Shown here: positions 8,368-15,823 of the stretch, one piece after another
Layout of the letters: every line of letters starts with the position of its first letter
Position numbering within the stretch: position 1 is the stretch's first letter
Assembly: GCF_014851685.1 (NCBI RefSeq)
Contig: NZ_JACVAC010000011.1
Coordinates: 1 to 64,000 of the forward strand
Direction: 5' to 3'
DNA length: 64,000 bases
From: Pseudomonas sp. PDM05
GTDB taxonomy: Bacteria > Pseudomonadota > Gammaproteobacteria > Pseudomonadales > Pseudomonadaceae
Position numbers and translations under genes: made by a program
The notes under the pieces: model-generated
The model's input: only the letters and a program-made list of their open reading frames with translations
Databases searched by the model: none
What the model was told of the DNA's origin: nothing

Positions 8368-8431
8368 ACCGGGGGCGTGGCATTGGCCTGCGGTTCACTC
8401 GATTGCATCGTTGAGTGAGCCGCATCGGCTG

Positions 8432-9169
8432 TCAGCGCAGGCGATGGCAGCCTGTGATCAGTCGTCTGAGCCCCTCCATATTCTGGATATTGACCTCGCG
8501 CCCGCTTATTTCCACCAGTTCCAGTTCACGCAGGTGAGCGATGCTCCGGCAGATGGTTTCGAGGCGCAGGCCCAGGTAGGAACCGATGTCCTCCCGATAC
8601 ATTTTCAGCACAAAATGGCTGGACGAGTACCCGCGCATACTCAAGCGTTGCGACAGGTTCAGCAGAAAAGCGCCGAGGCGTTCATCTGAATTCATGTTGC
8701 CCAGCATCATCAGCACCTCGTGATCGCGAACGATTTCGCGGCTGAAGATCTTGTTCAGGTTGTGTTGCAGCGAAGGCAGGTCCCGCGCGAGTCGCTCCAG
8801 ATGCCGGTAATGAATAGGGCAGACCTCACTGTCCTCCAAGGCAAAGGCATTTCCAGCGTGTGCACCACTGCTGATGGCATCCAGGCCGAGCATCTCGCCG
8901 CAAATCTGGAAGCCCGTGACCTGCTCGCGACCATCAATCGTGAGTGCAGTGGTTTTGAAGGAGCCGATGCGCACTGCGTACAGCGCACTGAATGGGTCGC
9001 CGGTGCGATACAGTGCATTGCCTTTTTTGACCTTGATGCGCTGCAAGATCATTTGGTCCAGGCGTTCGACCTCTTGCCCTGTAAGCCCGAGCGGTAGGCA
9101 CAACTCCAGCACGCCGCAATTGGCGCAGGCCGCCTTGACGGAGCGGCGCTGATAGTTGACTTCAGACAT
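8432..9169 (-). CDS. FNR/Anr-family oxygen-sensing regulator (paralogue)
   Basis: 245-residue Crp/Fnr transcription factor. All four [4Fe-4S] cysteines of E. coli FNR are present with identical spacing: C15-x2-C18-x5-C24 and C117 (FNR C20, C23, C29, C122, each shifted by 5). The cNMP-like barrel (YAVRIGSFKT, EMLGLDAI), the dimer helix and a C-terminal HTH (YREDIGSYLGLRLETICRSIAHL) follow. In the recognition helix FNR reads DNA with E209, S212 and R213; here the residues are E204, C207 and R208, so serine is replaced by cysteine. It is clearly distinct from housekeeping Anr in sequence. It sits in the middle of the cluster whose promoters carry FNR/Anr boxes and is probably a local or auxiliary controller. 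No clear box was found upstream of the gene itself. Confidence 0.9.
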   Translation of the reverse strand: MSEVNYQRRSVKAACANCGVLELCLPLGLTGQEVERLDQMILQRIKVKKGNALYRTGDPFSALYAVRIGSFKTTALTIDGREQVTGFQICGEMLGLDAISSGAHAGNAFALEDSEVCPIHYRHLERLARDLPSLQHNLNKIFSREIVRDHEVLMMLGNMNSDERLGAFLLNLSQRLSMRGYSSSHFVLKMYREDIGSYLGLRLETICRSIAHLRELELVEISGREVNIQNMEGLRRLITGCHRLR

Positions 9170-9302
9170 GGCTGACCTTGCGCCCCCCCTGTAAAAGTCA
9201 GCTAAGAGTAGCGGCGCAAAAGTTCATACGTTCGTTTGGTTCAATTTAATTCAATAAAAGGCGTCGAACGGTCATGCGGTGATGGCGTGAACCCTGTGAT
9301 CA

Positions 9303-9333
9303 AAGAAAACCCCTGTCGTTATCCTGGCAGGGG
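9303..9333 (-). terminator. Probable terminator of the hsp20 transcript
   Basis: On the minus strand, CCCCTG and CAGGGG form a 6-bp stem with a 12-base loop followed by TTTTCTTT, 16 bases past the hsp20 stop. Confidence 0.45.
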
Positions 9334-9348
9334 CAAGTGGGGCAAGCC

Positions 9349-9891
9349 TCAGTCGGCCTTGATGGGCACGACCTTGTCCGCCTTCATGGCTTCGGGCTTC
9401 TTGGGCAATGAGATGTTCAGTACGCCGTTGCTGAAGCTGGCTTCGATCTTCTCGGCATCCACGCCTTTGGGCAGGCTGAATACCCGTTCAAAGGAGCCGT
9501 AGTGACGCTCGCTGAGGTGGTAGCCTTTGTTTTTTTCAACCTTCTCCGCTTTCTTTTCCCCCTTGATGATCAGGTTGCCGTTGGACAGCTTGAGCTCGAT
9601 GCTCTTCTGATCCATGCCGGGCAGTTCTGCGCTGATTTCAAAGCTTTTGTCCTTCTCGGTGATGTCCACGGCGGGCAGGCGCTGGCCGATCCGTTCGTGC
9701 CGCCACAGTGGTTCGAGATCAAACAAGCCGCGACTGAAGGGCGACAGCCCTGAACCGCGATTGAAATCGGCAAACAGGTGATCGACCTGTTGCCGGAGTT
9801 TTTCAAAGGGCTGCCACAGGTCTGACGACAACGGATGCTGATTGGACTTGGCCTCGGTCTGGATCGGCATTTTTTTCTCGGAATTGCTCAT
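9349..9891 (-). CDS. Hsp20/alpha-crystallin family small heat-shock protein
   Basis: 180-residue ATP-independent holdase chaperone. The alpha-crystallin domain (about 65-165) shows LPAVDITEKDKSFEISAELPGM, the NGNLIIKGEKK strand and the family signature with GVLNISLPKKPEA near the end. The N-terminus has FEKLRQQVDHLFADF and LFDLEPLW, typical of the bacterial class close to Hsp18. ATG 9891 is preceded by AAGAGGAG; an upstream in-frame start at 9927 would put the ribosome site inside the gene. It lies 87 bases downstream of the antiporter gene on the same strand and may share its transcript, with a GC-rich inverted repeat between them. Confidence 0.9.
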   Translation of the reverse strand: MSNSEKKMPIQTEAKSNQHPLSSDLWQPFEKLRQQVDHLFADFNRGSGLSPFSRGLFDLEPLWRHERIGQRLPAVDITEKDKSFEISAELPGMDQKSIELKLSNGNLIIKGEKKAEKVEKNKGYHLSERHYGSFERVFSLPKGVDAEKIEASFSNGVLNISLPKKPEAMKADKVVPIKAD

Positions 9892-9978
9892 CTTGACGAC
9901 TCCTCTTGGGTGAAGGGCAGGCGGCACACTCCCGGTACGCCAGGCCGCCCTGAAAAAAACACGCTGTGAGCGCGCTCC

Positions 9979-11469
9979 TCACAAGGTCAGTGCCCCCGTC
10001 CACAACATTCGGCCGGCAAAGGCCGCGGCGGCCCAGATGATGATCAACAGGCCCGTTTCGGCGCCGTTGAGGGGTTGGCCCTGACGGGCTTTCATGCTGG
10101 CCAGATAAATCAACGAGCCTGGCGCGTACAGCAAGGCACTGAGCAGCATGTATTTGGGGCCGGCGGCATACAGCAGCCACACGCAATACACCGTGGCTAC
10201 CAAGGCAATGCCCGCGTCACGGGCTCGCAGGCCAGAATGGCCCTCGTAAGTCAGGCCTTGCCAGGCCAGTTTCAGGGCATAGAGGCCGCTGAACAGGTAC
10301 GGCAGCAGAATCATTGAGGTCGCCAGGGAAATCAGCGCGAGATAGCTGGCGCTTGAGTAAAGCGTGAGCAACAGAAACAGCTGAATGCAGCCGTTGGTGA
10401 TCCACAGCGCATGGCTGGGCACACCGTGCACGTTTTCCGTTGCCAGCATCCCAGGCATGACGTTCTCTTTGGCCGGCGTGAAGACCGACTCGGCGGCCAA
10501 CAGCGTCCAGGCGAGCAGGGCGCCTCCCACCGAGATGATCAAGCCGATGCTGATCAGCACCGCGCCCCAAGGGCCGGTCGCAGCCTCAAGCACACCGGCC
10601 ATGGACGGGTTCTTCAAGGTCGCCAGCTCGGGTTGCTTGAGGATGCCCAGTGACAACAGGGACACCGCAATCAACAGCAACAAGGTGATGACGAACCCGA
10701 TCACGGTGGCACGCCCGACATTTTTGCGTTCGGCCGCACGCGCCGAGAAAACGTTGGCCCCTTCGATCCCGATGAACACCCAAACGGTCACCAGCATGGT
10801 GCTTTTGACTTGATCGAGGGTGCTGCCCAAATCAGGCGAGCCCCAGAAGCCGACAGCGAAGGTTTCGCGCCGGAAGGCCACGATCACCAGGCCGATGAAC
10901 AGCAACAAGGGCACGATTTTGGCCACCGTCGTCAGTGCATTGGCGCGGGCCGCGGTGCGCATGCCTCGTAAAATCATCCAATGCAGCGACCACAGCAGTA
11001 TCGAGGCGCCGGCAACGGCGACGGCGTTATTGCCTTCGCCGAACATCGGGAAGAAGTAACTCAAGGCTGCAAACAGAATCACCAGGTAGCTGACGTTGCC
11101 GATCCAGGCACTGATCCAGTAGCCCCAGGCGGAATTGAACCCGAGGAACTCGCCCCCCAAGACCCGGGCGTAGGCGAATACGCCGTTGTCCAGCGCCGGC
11201 TGGCGGTTGGACAAGGTTTGATAAACCAGCGCCAACGAAAGCATGCCGATGCCGGTGATCACCCAACCTATCAGGATCGCTCCGGCACCCGCATGGGCGG
11301 CCATGTTCTGCGGCAGGCTGAAAATGCCGCTGCCAATCATCGAACCGATCACAAGGGCCACCAGCAGGCTCAGGGAGAGCCGCCGGGAGTCGGCTCTTTG
11401 CAAACTGCCTGCGATGGGTTGCCCTGCGGGAGGAACGGTTGAGTGGGTGTCTTGCAGGTGCGTAGTCAT
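9979..11469 (-). CDS. APC-family basic amino-acid antiporter (ArcD-like)
   Basis: 496-residue inner-membrane transporter of the amino acid-polyamine-organocation superfamily with about 12 membrane spans. The first span has the substrate-binding motif IGSMIGSGIFSLPQNM, and GIEGANVFSARA and GGALLAWTLLAAE match the basic amino-acid antiporter (ArcD/arginine-ornithine) branch. In pseudomonads arcD normally heads arcDABC; here there is no deiminase pathway next to it, so the substrate pair is uncertain (arginine/ornithine, lysine or polyamine exchange). ATG 11469 has GGAGG five bases before it. A weak FNR/Anr-like site is centred 98 bp upstream. Confidence 0.85.
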   Translation of the reverse strand: MTTHLQDTHSTVPPAGQPIAGSLQRADSRRLSLSLLVALVIGSMIGSGIFSLPQNMAAHAGAGAILIGWVITGIGMLSLALVYQTLSNRQPALDNGVFAYARVLGGEFLGFNSAWGYWISAWIGNVSYLVILFAALSYFFPMFGEGNNAVAVAGASILLWSLHWMILRGMRTAARANALTTVAKIVPLLLFIGLVIVAFRRETFAVGFWGSPDLGSTLDQVKSTMLVTVWVFIGIEGANVFSARAAERKNVGRATVIGFVITLLLLIAVSLLSLGILKQPELATLKNPSMAGVLEAATGPWGAVLISIGLIISVGGALLAWTLLAAESVFTPAKENVMPGMLATENVHGVPSHALWITNGCIQLFLLLTLYSSASYLALISLATSMILLPYLFSGLYALKLAWQGLTYEGHSGLRARDAGIALVATVYCVWLLYAAGPKYMLLSALLYAPGSLIYLASMKARQGQPLNGAETGLLIIIWAAAAFAGRMLWTGALTL

Positions 11470-11560
11470 AGAAGCCTCCACGAAACGAGGGTTTCTACAC
11501 TCACCGCGTAGGGTGGTGTGAATGCTGGCTCAAATGTCCCCGTGAATCCTCAGTGGTCGT

Positions 11561-11574
11561 TTGATTTAAGTCAG
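11561..11574. promoter_or_regulatory. Degenerate FNR/Anr box
   Basis: TTGATTTAAGTCAG has a perfect left half and two changes in the right half, centred 98 bp upstream of the antiporter start. A perfect site lies 94 bp further on; either could serve the antiporter. The interval 11470-11773 otherwise holds no gene that I can support. Confidence 0.4.
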
Positions 11575-11654
11575 AAAGTGTAAACACACCGTGTTTTCGG
11601 GCAGCCGCGACGCACGTCGTCATCCAGGGCGTGAGGGTGTCCCACCCGGATTGT

Positions 11655-11668
11655 TGATCATGATCAAC
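11655..11668. promoter_or_regulatory. Perfect FNR/Anr box
   Basis: TTGATCATGATCAA is an exact palindromic match in the divergent interval between the antiporter and the mgtC-like gene. Its centre lies 113 bp upstream of the leader ORF at 11774 and 194 bp upstream of the mgtC-like start, leaving room for a 5' leader. Confidence 0.75.
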
Positions 11669-11773
11669 TCCCGGCAACGTCGCCCGGCGCAGTCTGGGTC
11701 AGCGGGAGAGCCTTGCAGCAAACGTCTTGGGCGCCCTGAATATGGGCCAGACACGACCATCAGCCGGAGGTGA

Positions 11774-11863
11774 ATGTTGATAACCAGGACGCCGCGCAGA
11801 CGGTTTTCGGCCAATGCCAGGCCCGGCCCGACGCAACCGCCGGGGTTGCGCCGCCATGCATGA
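11774..11863 (+). CDS. Candidate leader peptide overlapping the mgtC-like start
   Basis: A 29-codon frame (MLITRTPRRRFSANARPGPT then QPPGLRRHA) preceded by GGAGG, three bases before ATG 11774 or six before the in-frame TTG 11777. It ends at TGA 11861-11863, overlapping the mgtC-like ATG at 11856 by eight bases. The mgtC-like start has no visible ribosome site of its own, so the leader may couple translation. It is rich in Pro and Arg. No conservation data are available, so this could be chance. Confidence 0.35.
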   Translation: MLITRTPRRRFSANARPGPTQPPGLRRHA

Positions 11864-13094
11864 AACACCGGGGCTGGCGGGCGCCGCCGCGGCGCTGGGG
11901 ATCGGGCTGTTGATCGGTCTTGAGCGCGAACGGCATAAAGGTCGGGGCGACAGCCGTGCCTGTGCCGGGTTGCGCACGTTTGCGATCACAGCGTTGCTGG
12001 GTTACGTGGCGATGCAGGTTGGCGGAGCGCTATTGCTGGGGATCGTGGGCGGCTGCCTGGCATTGCTGGTCAGTGTGGCCTATTGGCGCAGCCTGGGCAG
12101 CGATCCGGGCGTGACCAGCGAAGTGGCCTTGCTCACGGTGTTGTTGCTTGGTGCACTGTGCGGTACAGCACCGGAACAGGCGATTGCCATTGGCGTGGTG
12201 ATGGCGGGGTTGCTGGCTTACCGAGAGAAACTCCATCACTTTGCCCGTAGCCAGTTGACCGAAGCCGAGATGCGCGACGGCCTGGTGTTGCTGATCGCTG
12301 CGCTGGTGGTGTTGCCGCTGACCCCTGATCGCTTCATCGGTCCCTACTCGGCGCTCAACTTGCGCACCTTGTGCACATTGACCGTGATGCTGATGGCGGT
12401 GGGGGCCATTGGCCATATCGCCGTGCGCACGTTGGGTGTTCGTTACGGCTATGTCGTCAGCGCCATCGCCTCCGGTTTTGCCTCCAGCACCATGACCATC
12501 GCGGCGATGGGGCACATTGCGCGCAAAGAGCCGGATAACCTCAAGGTATTGAGTGCGGCGGCCATTCTGTCGAATCTGGCCACGGTGGCCCAGGTTGCAC
12601 TGATCCTCGGCGCGGTCGATACCGCCTTGTTGCCGTACATGTGGGGGCCGCTGCTGGCCGGGCTTGGCGTCACGCTGCTGTTCAGCGCTTGCCTGCTCTT
12701 CCCGAAAACCGCGGGTATCGCCAGCCGGCCGATCAAGGTCGGCGGGGCGTTCAACCTCAAACTTGCGCTGGCGGTCACTTTGACCATGGCCGGGATGACG
12801 TTTTTATCGTCACTGATGCTTGATCGTTTTGGTCAGACGGGCGTGATGCTCACGGCCATCTTCAGCGGCTTGGCCGACGCCCATTCGTCCACGGCCTCGA
12901 TTGCCTCGCTTGCCAAAGGCGGGCACCTGGCCTATAGCGCCGTTGCCCCGCCCGTGCTGTTGGCGGTCAGCAGCAATGCGCTGAGCAAATGCCTGTTGGC
13001 CTGGATCAGCGGTGGGCGACGCTTTGCCACGTATGTCATCCCCGGGCAGATTCTGCTGACCTCGGCCATGTGGGTCGCGCTGCTGGTGCATTGA
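11856..13094 (+). CDS. MgtC/SapB-family membrane protein with DUF4010-like C-terminus
   Basis: 412-residue inner-membrane protein. The N-terminal part matches MgtC/SapB: ALGIGLLIGLERERHKG, then RTFAITALLGYVAMQVG, with the conserved Arg/Glu pair after the first span. The longer C-terminal part (about 150-412), with further membrane spans and SAIASGFASSTMTIAAMG and GLADAHSSTASIASLAKGG, is the DUF4010-type extension. Classical MgtC dampens ATP synthase and helps survival in low Mg2+; whether long forms do this is unknown. ATG 11856 is chosen because the family alignment starts here; it lacks a good ribosome site and overlaps a small upstream frame. It belongs to the FNR/Anr-box cluster. Confidence 0.85.
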   Translation: MHETPGLAGAAAALGIGLLIGLERERHKGRGDSRACAGLRTFAITALLGYVAMQVGGALLLGIVGGCLALLVSVAYWRSLGSDPGVTSEVALLTVLLLGALCGTAPEQAIAIGVVMAGLLAYREKLHHFARSQLTEAEMRDGLVLLIAALVVLPLTPDRFIGPYSALNLRTLCTLTVMLMAVGAIGHIAVRTLGVRYGYVVSAIASGFASSTMTIAAMGHIARKEPDNLKVLSAAAILSNLATVAQVALILGAVDTALLPYMWGPLLAGLGVTLLFSACLLFPKTAGIASRPIKVGGAFNLKLALAVTLTMAGMTFLSSLMLDRFGQTGVMLTAIFSGLADAHSSTASIASLAKGGHLAYSAVAPPVLLAVSSNALSKCLLAWISGGRRFATYVIPGQILLTSAMWVALLVH

Positions 13095-13113
13095 ACGATG
13101 ATTTGCCCGATGA

Positions 13114-13127
13114 CTGACAAAGATCAA
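13114..13127. promoter_or_regulatory. Degenerate FNR/Anr box
   Basis: CTGACAAAGATCAA keeps a perfect right half (ATCAA) and three of five bases on the left. Its centre is 75 bp upstream of the second usp start, the same distance as the box of the first usp gene. Confidence 0.45.
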
Positions 13128-13195
13128 GTGGGTCGTCGGGCGAGGGGATCAGCCTTGGAGTATTCCCAGCCATCGCTCAAGTGCCGAGGTGCACC

Positions 13196-14113
13196 ATGTC
13201 ACAGATACCGCGTTTACTCTTGATCGCCCCGTCAGCCATGACCCATACGCCGGCCTTCGAACGTGCAGCGGCGTTGGCGCAAGCCTTGCGACAGCCCCTG
13301 CATATCGTGGCGTTTGACTATTTACAGGCGCTGGCGGTGGCCGACCTGTTCGCGCCCGAACAGATCGCCGCGGTCCGCGATGCGTATCTGGAAAAGCACC
13401 GCCACTGGCTTGAAGAACAGGCGAGCCGGATGCGCGAATACGGTGTCACGGTCACCAGCGAGGTGGTGTGGGTGCGCGATCCGTATGCGGAGATCCTGCA
13501 CTTCATCAAAGAAATGCCGCTGACGATGATCATCAAGGATGCCCGCGAGGAGTCGGTGGTGAAACGGGTGTTCTACACCCCACTGGACTGGCAACTGTTG
13601 CGGGATTGCCCGGTCCCGGTGCACCTGGTGACCAACGCCCAGAACCCGCACCCCCGTCGTATCCTGGCGATCATTGATGTGTTGCGCAGCGAAGACCAGG
13701 ACCTGGTATTCAACGATCAGATTCTCGCCGCCGCGTCGAAACTGGCCGAGGTCTGCAATGCTCAGGTTGAAGTGCTGCATGCGTACGACTGGACGGCTGC
13801 GTACACGCTGGACATGGGCTTCGGCGCCTTGCCCCTGGCCACCGGCATTTACGAAGCCGAGGACGTGGCACAGCGTGAAGCGTTCGCGGCGATAGCCGAG
13901 CGCCATGGCGTTGCGGCCGACTGCCGTCACTTCATCGAGGGTGTACCGGTGTCGGTCATTTGCCAATTCGTCGAACAACACCAAGTCGATGTAATTGTGG
14001 CGGGTACGGTGCAACACAAAGGGCTGAGCAAACTGTTGGGCACCACTGCCGAACAGCTCCTGCACCGTGCGCCTTGTAGCCTGTTGGCGATCAAGCCGGG
14101 CCGGGGGCTATAG
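13196..14113 (+). CDS. Tandem-domain universal stress protein, second copy
   Basis: 305-residue paralogue of the protein at 6149-7075, sharing AAALA, LHIVAFDYL, EKHRHWLE-type, TSEVVWV and CPVP segments in the same order. Two Usp domains are present; in the C-terminal one the nucleotide loop reads AGTVQHKGLSKLLGTTAEQLL, where the second glycine of G-x2-G is replaced by Gln, so ATP binding may differ from that of the first copy. ATG 13196 is chosen over an upstream frame start at 13181 from alignment with the paralogue. The two copies point outwards and bracket the low-oxygen cluster. Confidence 0.88.
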   Translation: MSQIPRLLLIAPSAMTHTPAFERAAALAQALRQPLHIVAFDYLQALAVADLFAPEQIAAVRDAYLEKHRHWLEEQASRMREYGVTVTSEVVWVRDPYAEILHFIKEMPLTMIIKDAREESVVKRVFYTPLDWQLLRDCPVPVHLVTNAQNPHPRRILAIIDVLRSEDQDLVFNDQILAAASKLAEVCNAQVEVLHAYDWTAAYTLDMGFGALPLATGIYEAEDVAQREAFAAIAERHGVAADCRHFIEGVPVSVICQFVEQHQVDVIVAGTVQHKGLSKLLGTTAEQLLHRAPCSLLAIKPGRGL

Positions 14114-14132
14114 CGGCCGCAGCCGGCGAGCG

Positions 14133-14150
14133 CCCCGACGCTCGTCGGGG
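14133..14150. terminator. GC-rich hairpin between convergent usp and GNAT genes
   Basis: CCCCGAC-GCTC-GTCGGGG is a perfect 7-bp stem with a 4-base loop, 19 bases after the usp stop and 7 before the end of the convergent GNAT gene. There is no T tract on either side, so termination is plausible but not certain. Confidence 0.4.
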
Positions 14151-14157
14151 CCAGACG

Positions 14158-14721
14158 TTACAAGCGTAGGCTGTGAATCACCTGGTGGGGGTCTGCAGGA
14201 TCAGCCTGCCGCGCAAAGCCCAGCGCCTGGGCCAGGTCGCGCATGGGCGCATTGCTGGCGGCATCGACTGAATACATCCGGCGCATACCATTGTTGTGCG
14301 CCGCCTTGATCAGGTGCTTCATCAGCAACGTCCCCAACCCCAGATGCGTCCATTCATCCGCGACCGTCACGGCACATTCACATTCATGCTCGCCGGTGGC
14401 GGCATAGCGGCTTACACCGATCTCGATCAGTTGACCATTGTCATGCACCAACGCCACGTAGGCCATGCGCAGCCGGTTATCGGTGTCCATCAATTGATTA
14501 AGCAAGGTCCCGGACGGCTCGCTGATCTGCCCCAGAAAACGCATGTGCCGCGATTCGGGCGACAAGTGTTTGATGAAAGCGTATTCACGCTCCCGATCCT
14601 TTTCGCTCAAGGGCCTGATCAGCACGTGGCGGCCGTCCGTGAGCGCTTCAATCCAGTGTTGGCCGGTGCTCGTGGCATAAATCGCGGCGGCCCGTTCATT
14701 GTGCTCTTTGACGCTAAGCAT
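14158..14721 (-). CDS. GNAT-family N-acetyltransferase
   Basis: 187-residue protein with a GNAT fold: an N-terminal segment with GRHVLIRPLSEKDREREYAF, then IEIGVSRYAAT, ECAVTVADEWTHLGLGTLLMKHLI (motif A, with the acetyl-CoA pyrophosphate loop in the variant form HLGLGT) and a C-terminal alpha/beta end. The same region occurs fused to Pat-like protein-lysine acetyltransferases, so protein or metabolite acetylation under stress is possible; the substrate is unknown. ATG 14721 has AGAGGGT upstream. It converges on the second usp gene, and an FNR-like palindrome lies 95 bp upstream. Confidence 0.8.
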   Translation of the reverse strand: MLSVKEHNERAAAIYATSTGQHWIEALTDGRHVLIRPLSEKDREREYAFIKHLSPESRHMRFLGQISEPSGTLLNQLMDTDNRLRMAYVALVHDNGQLIEIGVSRYAATGEHECECAVTVADEWTHLGLGTLLMKHLIKAAHNNGMRRMYSVDAASNAPMRDLAQALGFARQADPADPHQVIHSLRL

Positions 14722-14809
14722 GAGTAAACCCTCTGTTCGGTTTAAAACACGGGCGCGCACAGCACACCCCGCAGACGCTTCTTTTGTACGCCACCGGCGG
14801 GGCAAGAAT

Positions 14810-14823
14810 CTGATCTGAATCAG
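14810..14823. promoter_or_regulatory. FNR/Anr-like palindrome
   Basis: CTGATCTGAATCAG is a symmetric variant of TTGAT-N4-ATCAA with the outer base changed in both halves, centred 95 bp upstream of the GNAT start. Confidence 0.4.
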
Positions 14824-14837
14824 AGATACGGCCTTCT

Positions 14838-14888
14838 TACGCTAAGTTCAGCCCAACAGGGCTGGCGTGATGATGGCAGTGCGGCGTA
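14838..14888. repeat. Dispersed ~50-bp repeat, copy 2
   Basis: It matches the copy at 3260-3310 and includes GCCCAACAGGGC, a 4-bp stem and loop, and ends in GCGGCGTA. It lies between the GNAT promoter and the 14965 gene. Confidence 0.5.
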
Positions 14889-14964
14889 TAAAGTTGCCCT
14901 GCAGGGCCCAGAAACAAATTGAAATATCCGCAGCAGCTCTTCCAGTCGCAACCGAGTACTCAGC

Positions 14965-15399
14965 ATGATCGTCAATGTCGCCACTGTTCCAAGCGCAGTT
15001 CCTACCACGCCAGCGGCCACCAGTCCCGCGAGCGCAGACACGACTGCCGAGTCGTCGAGCAGCACCACCGCGACTACCGCCACCAGTGCCAGCAAACGCG
15101 CAACTGCTGCCGGTGGCGGGGCTTCCGGCAGTTCATCGACGCAAACGTCCGACACTGTCAAACAACTGAAAAAACAGATTGAACAGTTGCAAAAGCAACT
15201 TCAGGCCCAGCAGCAGGCGCTGCAAAAAGCCCAGTCCGGCAAGCTAAGTGAAGAGGCCAAGGCGGCTGCGGTTGCCGCGGCCCAGGTGCAGATTGCTGCG
15301 ACGACGGCGGCATTGCAGACCGCTACGGCAGCGTTGTTGCAGGCAGTGACCGCTGAGGGTAGCGACACGTCGGGTACGTTGGTCAGTACCACCGCCTGA
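14965..15399 (+). CDS. FlxA-like / low-complexity coiled-coil protein
   Basis: 144 residues. The first half is rich in Ser, Thr and Ala; the middle holds a coiled coil (TVKQLKKQIEQLQKQLQAQQ) and the end is Ala/Gln rich (AAAVAAAQVQIAATTAALQT). This layout resembles the FlxA-like family common in Pseudomonas, whose role is not known. There is no signal peptide. The ribosome site before ATG 14965 is weak, but the composition and coding bias look real. It converges on the next small gene. Confidence 0.65.
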   Translation: MIVNVATVPSAVPTTPAATSPASADTTAESSSSTTATTATSASKRATAAGGGASGSSSTQTSDTVKQLKKQIEQLQKQLQAQQQALQKAQSGKLSEEAKAAAVAAAQVQIAATTAALQTATAALLQAVTAEGSDTSGTLVSTTA

Positions 15400-15434
15400 G
15401 GCTGGATTTCATCAGAGTGCTCGGCCCAGCGGTC

Positions 15435-15650
15435 TTAACGCACGCCGTAAAAGTGGTTCAGCACTAACAACTCAACCACCGCCACCATCGTGCAGACCAC
15501 CAGGAAGCCCGGGGTGAACACCCGCTTGCGATTGGACGTGTAGCCGTCCGGCCAGATCGCCCCCGTGAAGCAGGTAAACAGGAGCAAGCAGGCCAGGAGT
15601 GCATAGGTCCACGCCTTGCTCGATGTGCCTTGTGTTCGCCATTGTGTCAT
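15435..15650 (-). CDS. Small membrane protein of unknown function
   Basis: 71 residues with two membrane spans: TYALLACLLLFTCFTGAIW and FLVVCTMVAVVELLVLNHFYG. The ATG at 15650 is chosen because GGAG lies a few bases upstream; the longer frame start at 15719 adds a non-hydrophobic segment that is not protein-like. No family was recognised. It is convergent with the FlxA-like gene. Confidence 0.55.
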   Translation of the reverse strand: MTQWRTQGTSSKAWTYALLACLLLFTCFTGAIWPDGYTSNRKRVFTPGFLVVCTMVAVVELLVLNHFYGVR

Positions 15651-15823
15651 CCGGGGGCTCCGTCGCTCGGGGGGGCGTAGCTTAACGCCTTCGGGGTAAC
15701 AACAGCGGGTTATCGTCACCGGCTGCCTCGCAACCTAGACTTCGTGCACGTTCTCCACTCCTCAAATGAGAGCGCCTGCGTACGCGGATCTGGAGCAAGG
15801 TCAAAAGTGGGACGTAAGGTTGA

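Noticed and set aside
9239..9253. TTCAATTTAATTCAA upstream of the FNR-like gene as an autoregulatory box
   Set aside because: It has the wrong half-sites and spacing for TTGAT-N4-ATCAA; it is more likely an AT-rich promoter element.
14830..14964. Sigma-28 or sigma-54 promoter before the FlxA-like gene
   Set aside because: TAAAG and TGGCA-like words are present, but the partner elements and spacings do not fit.
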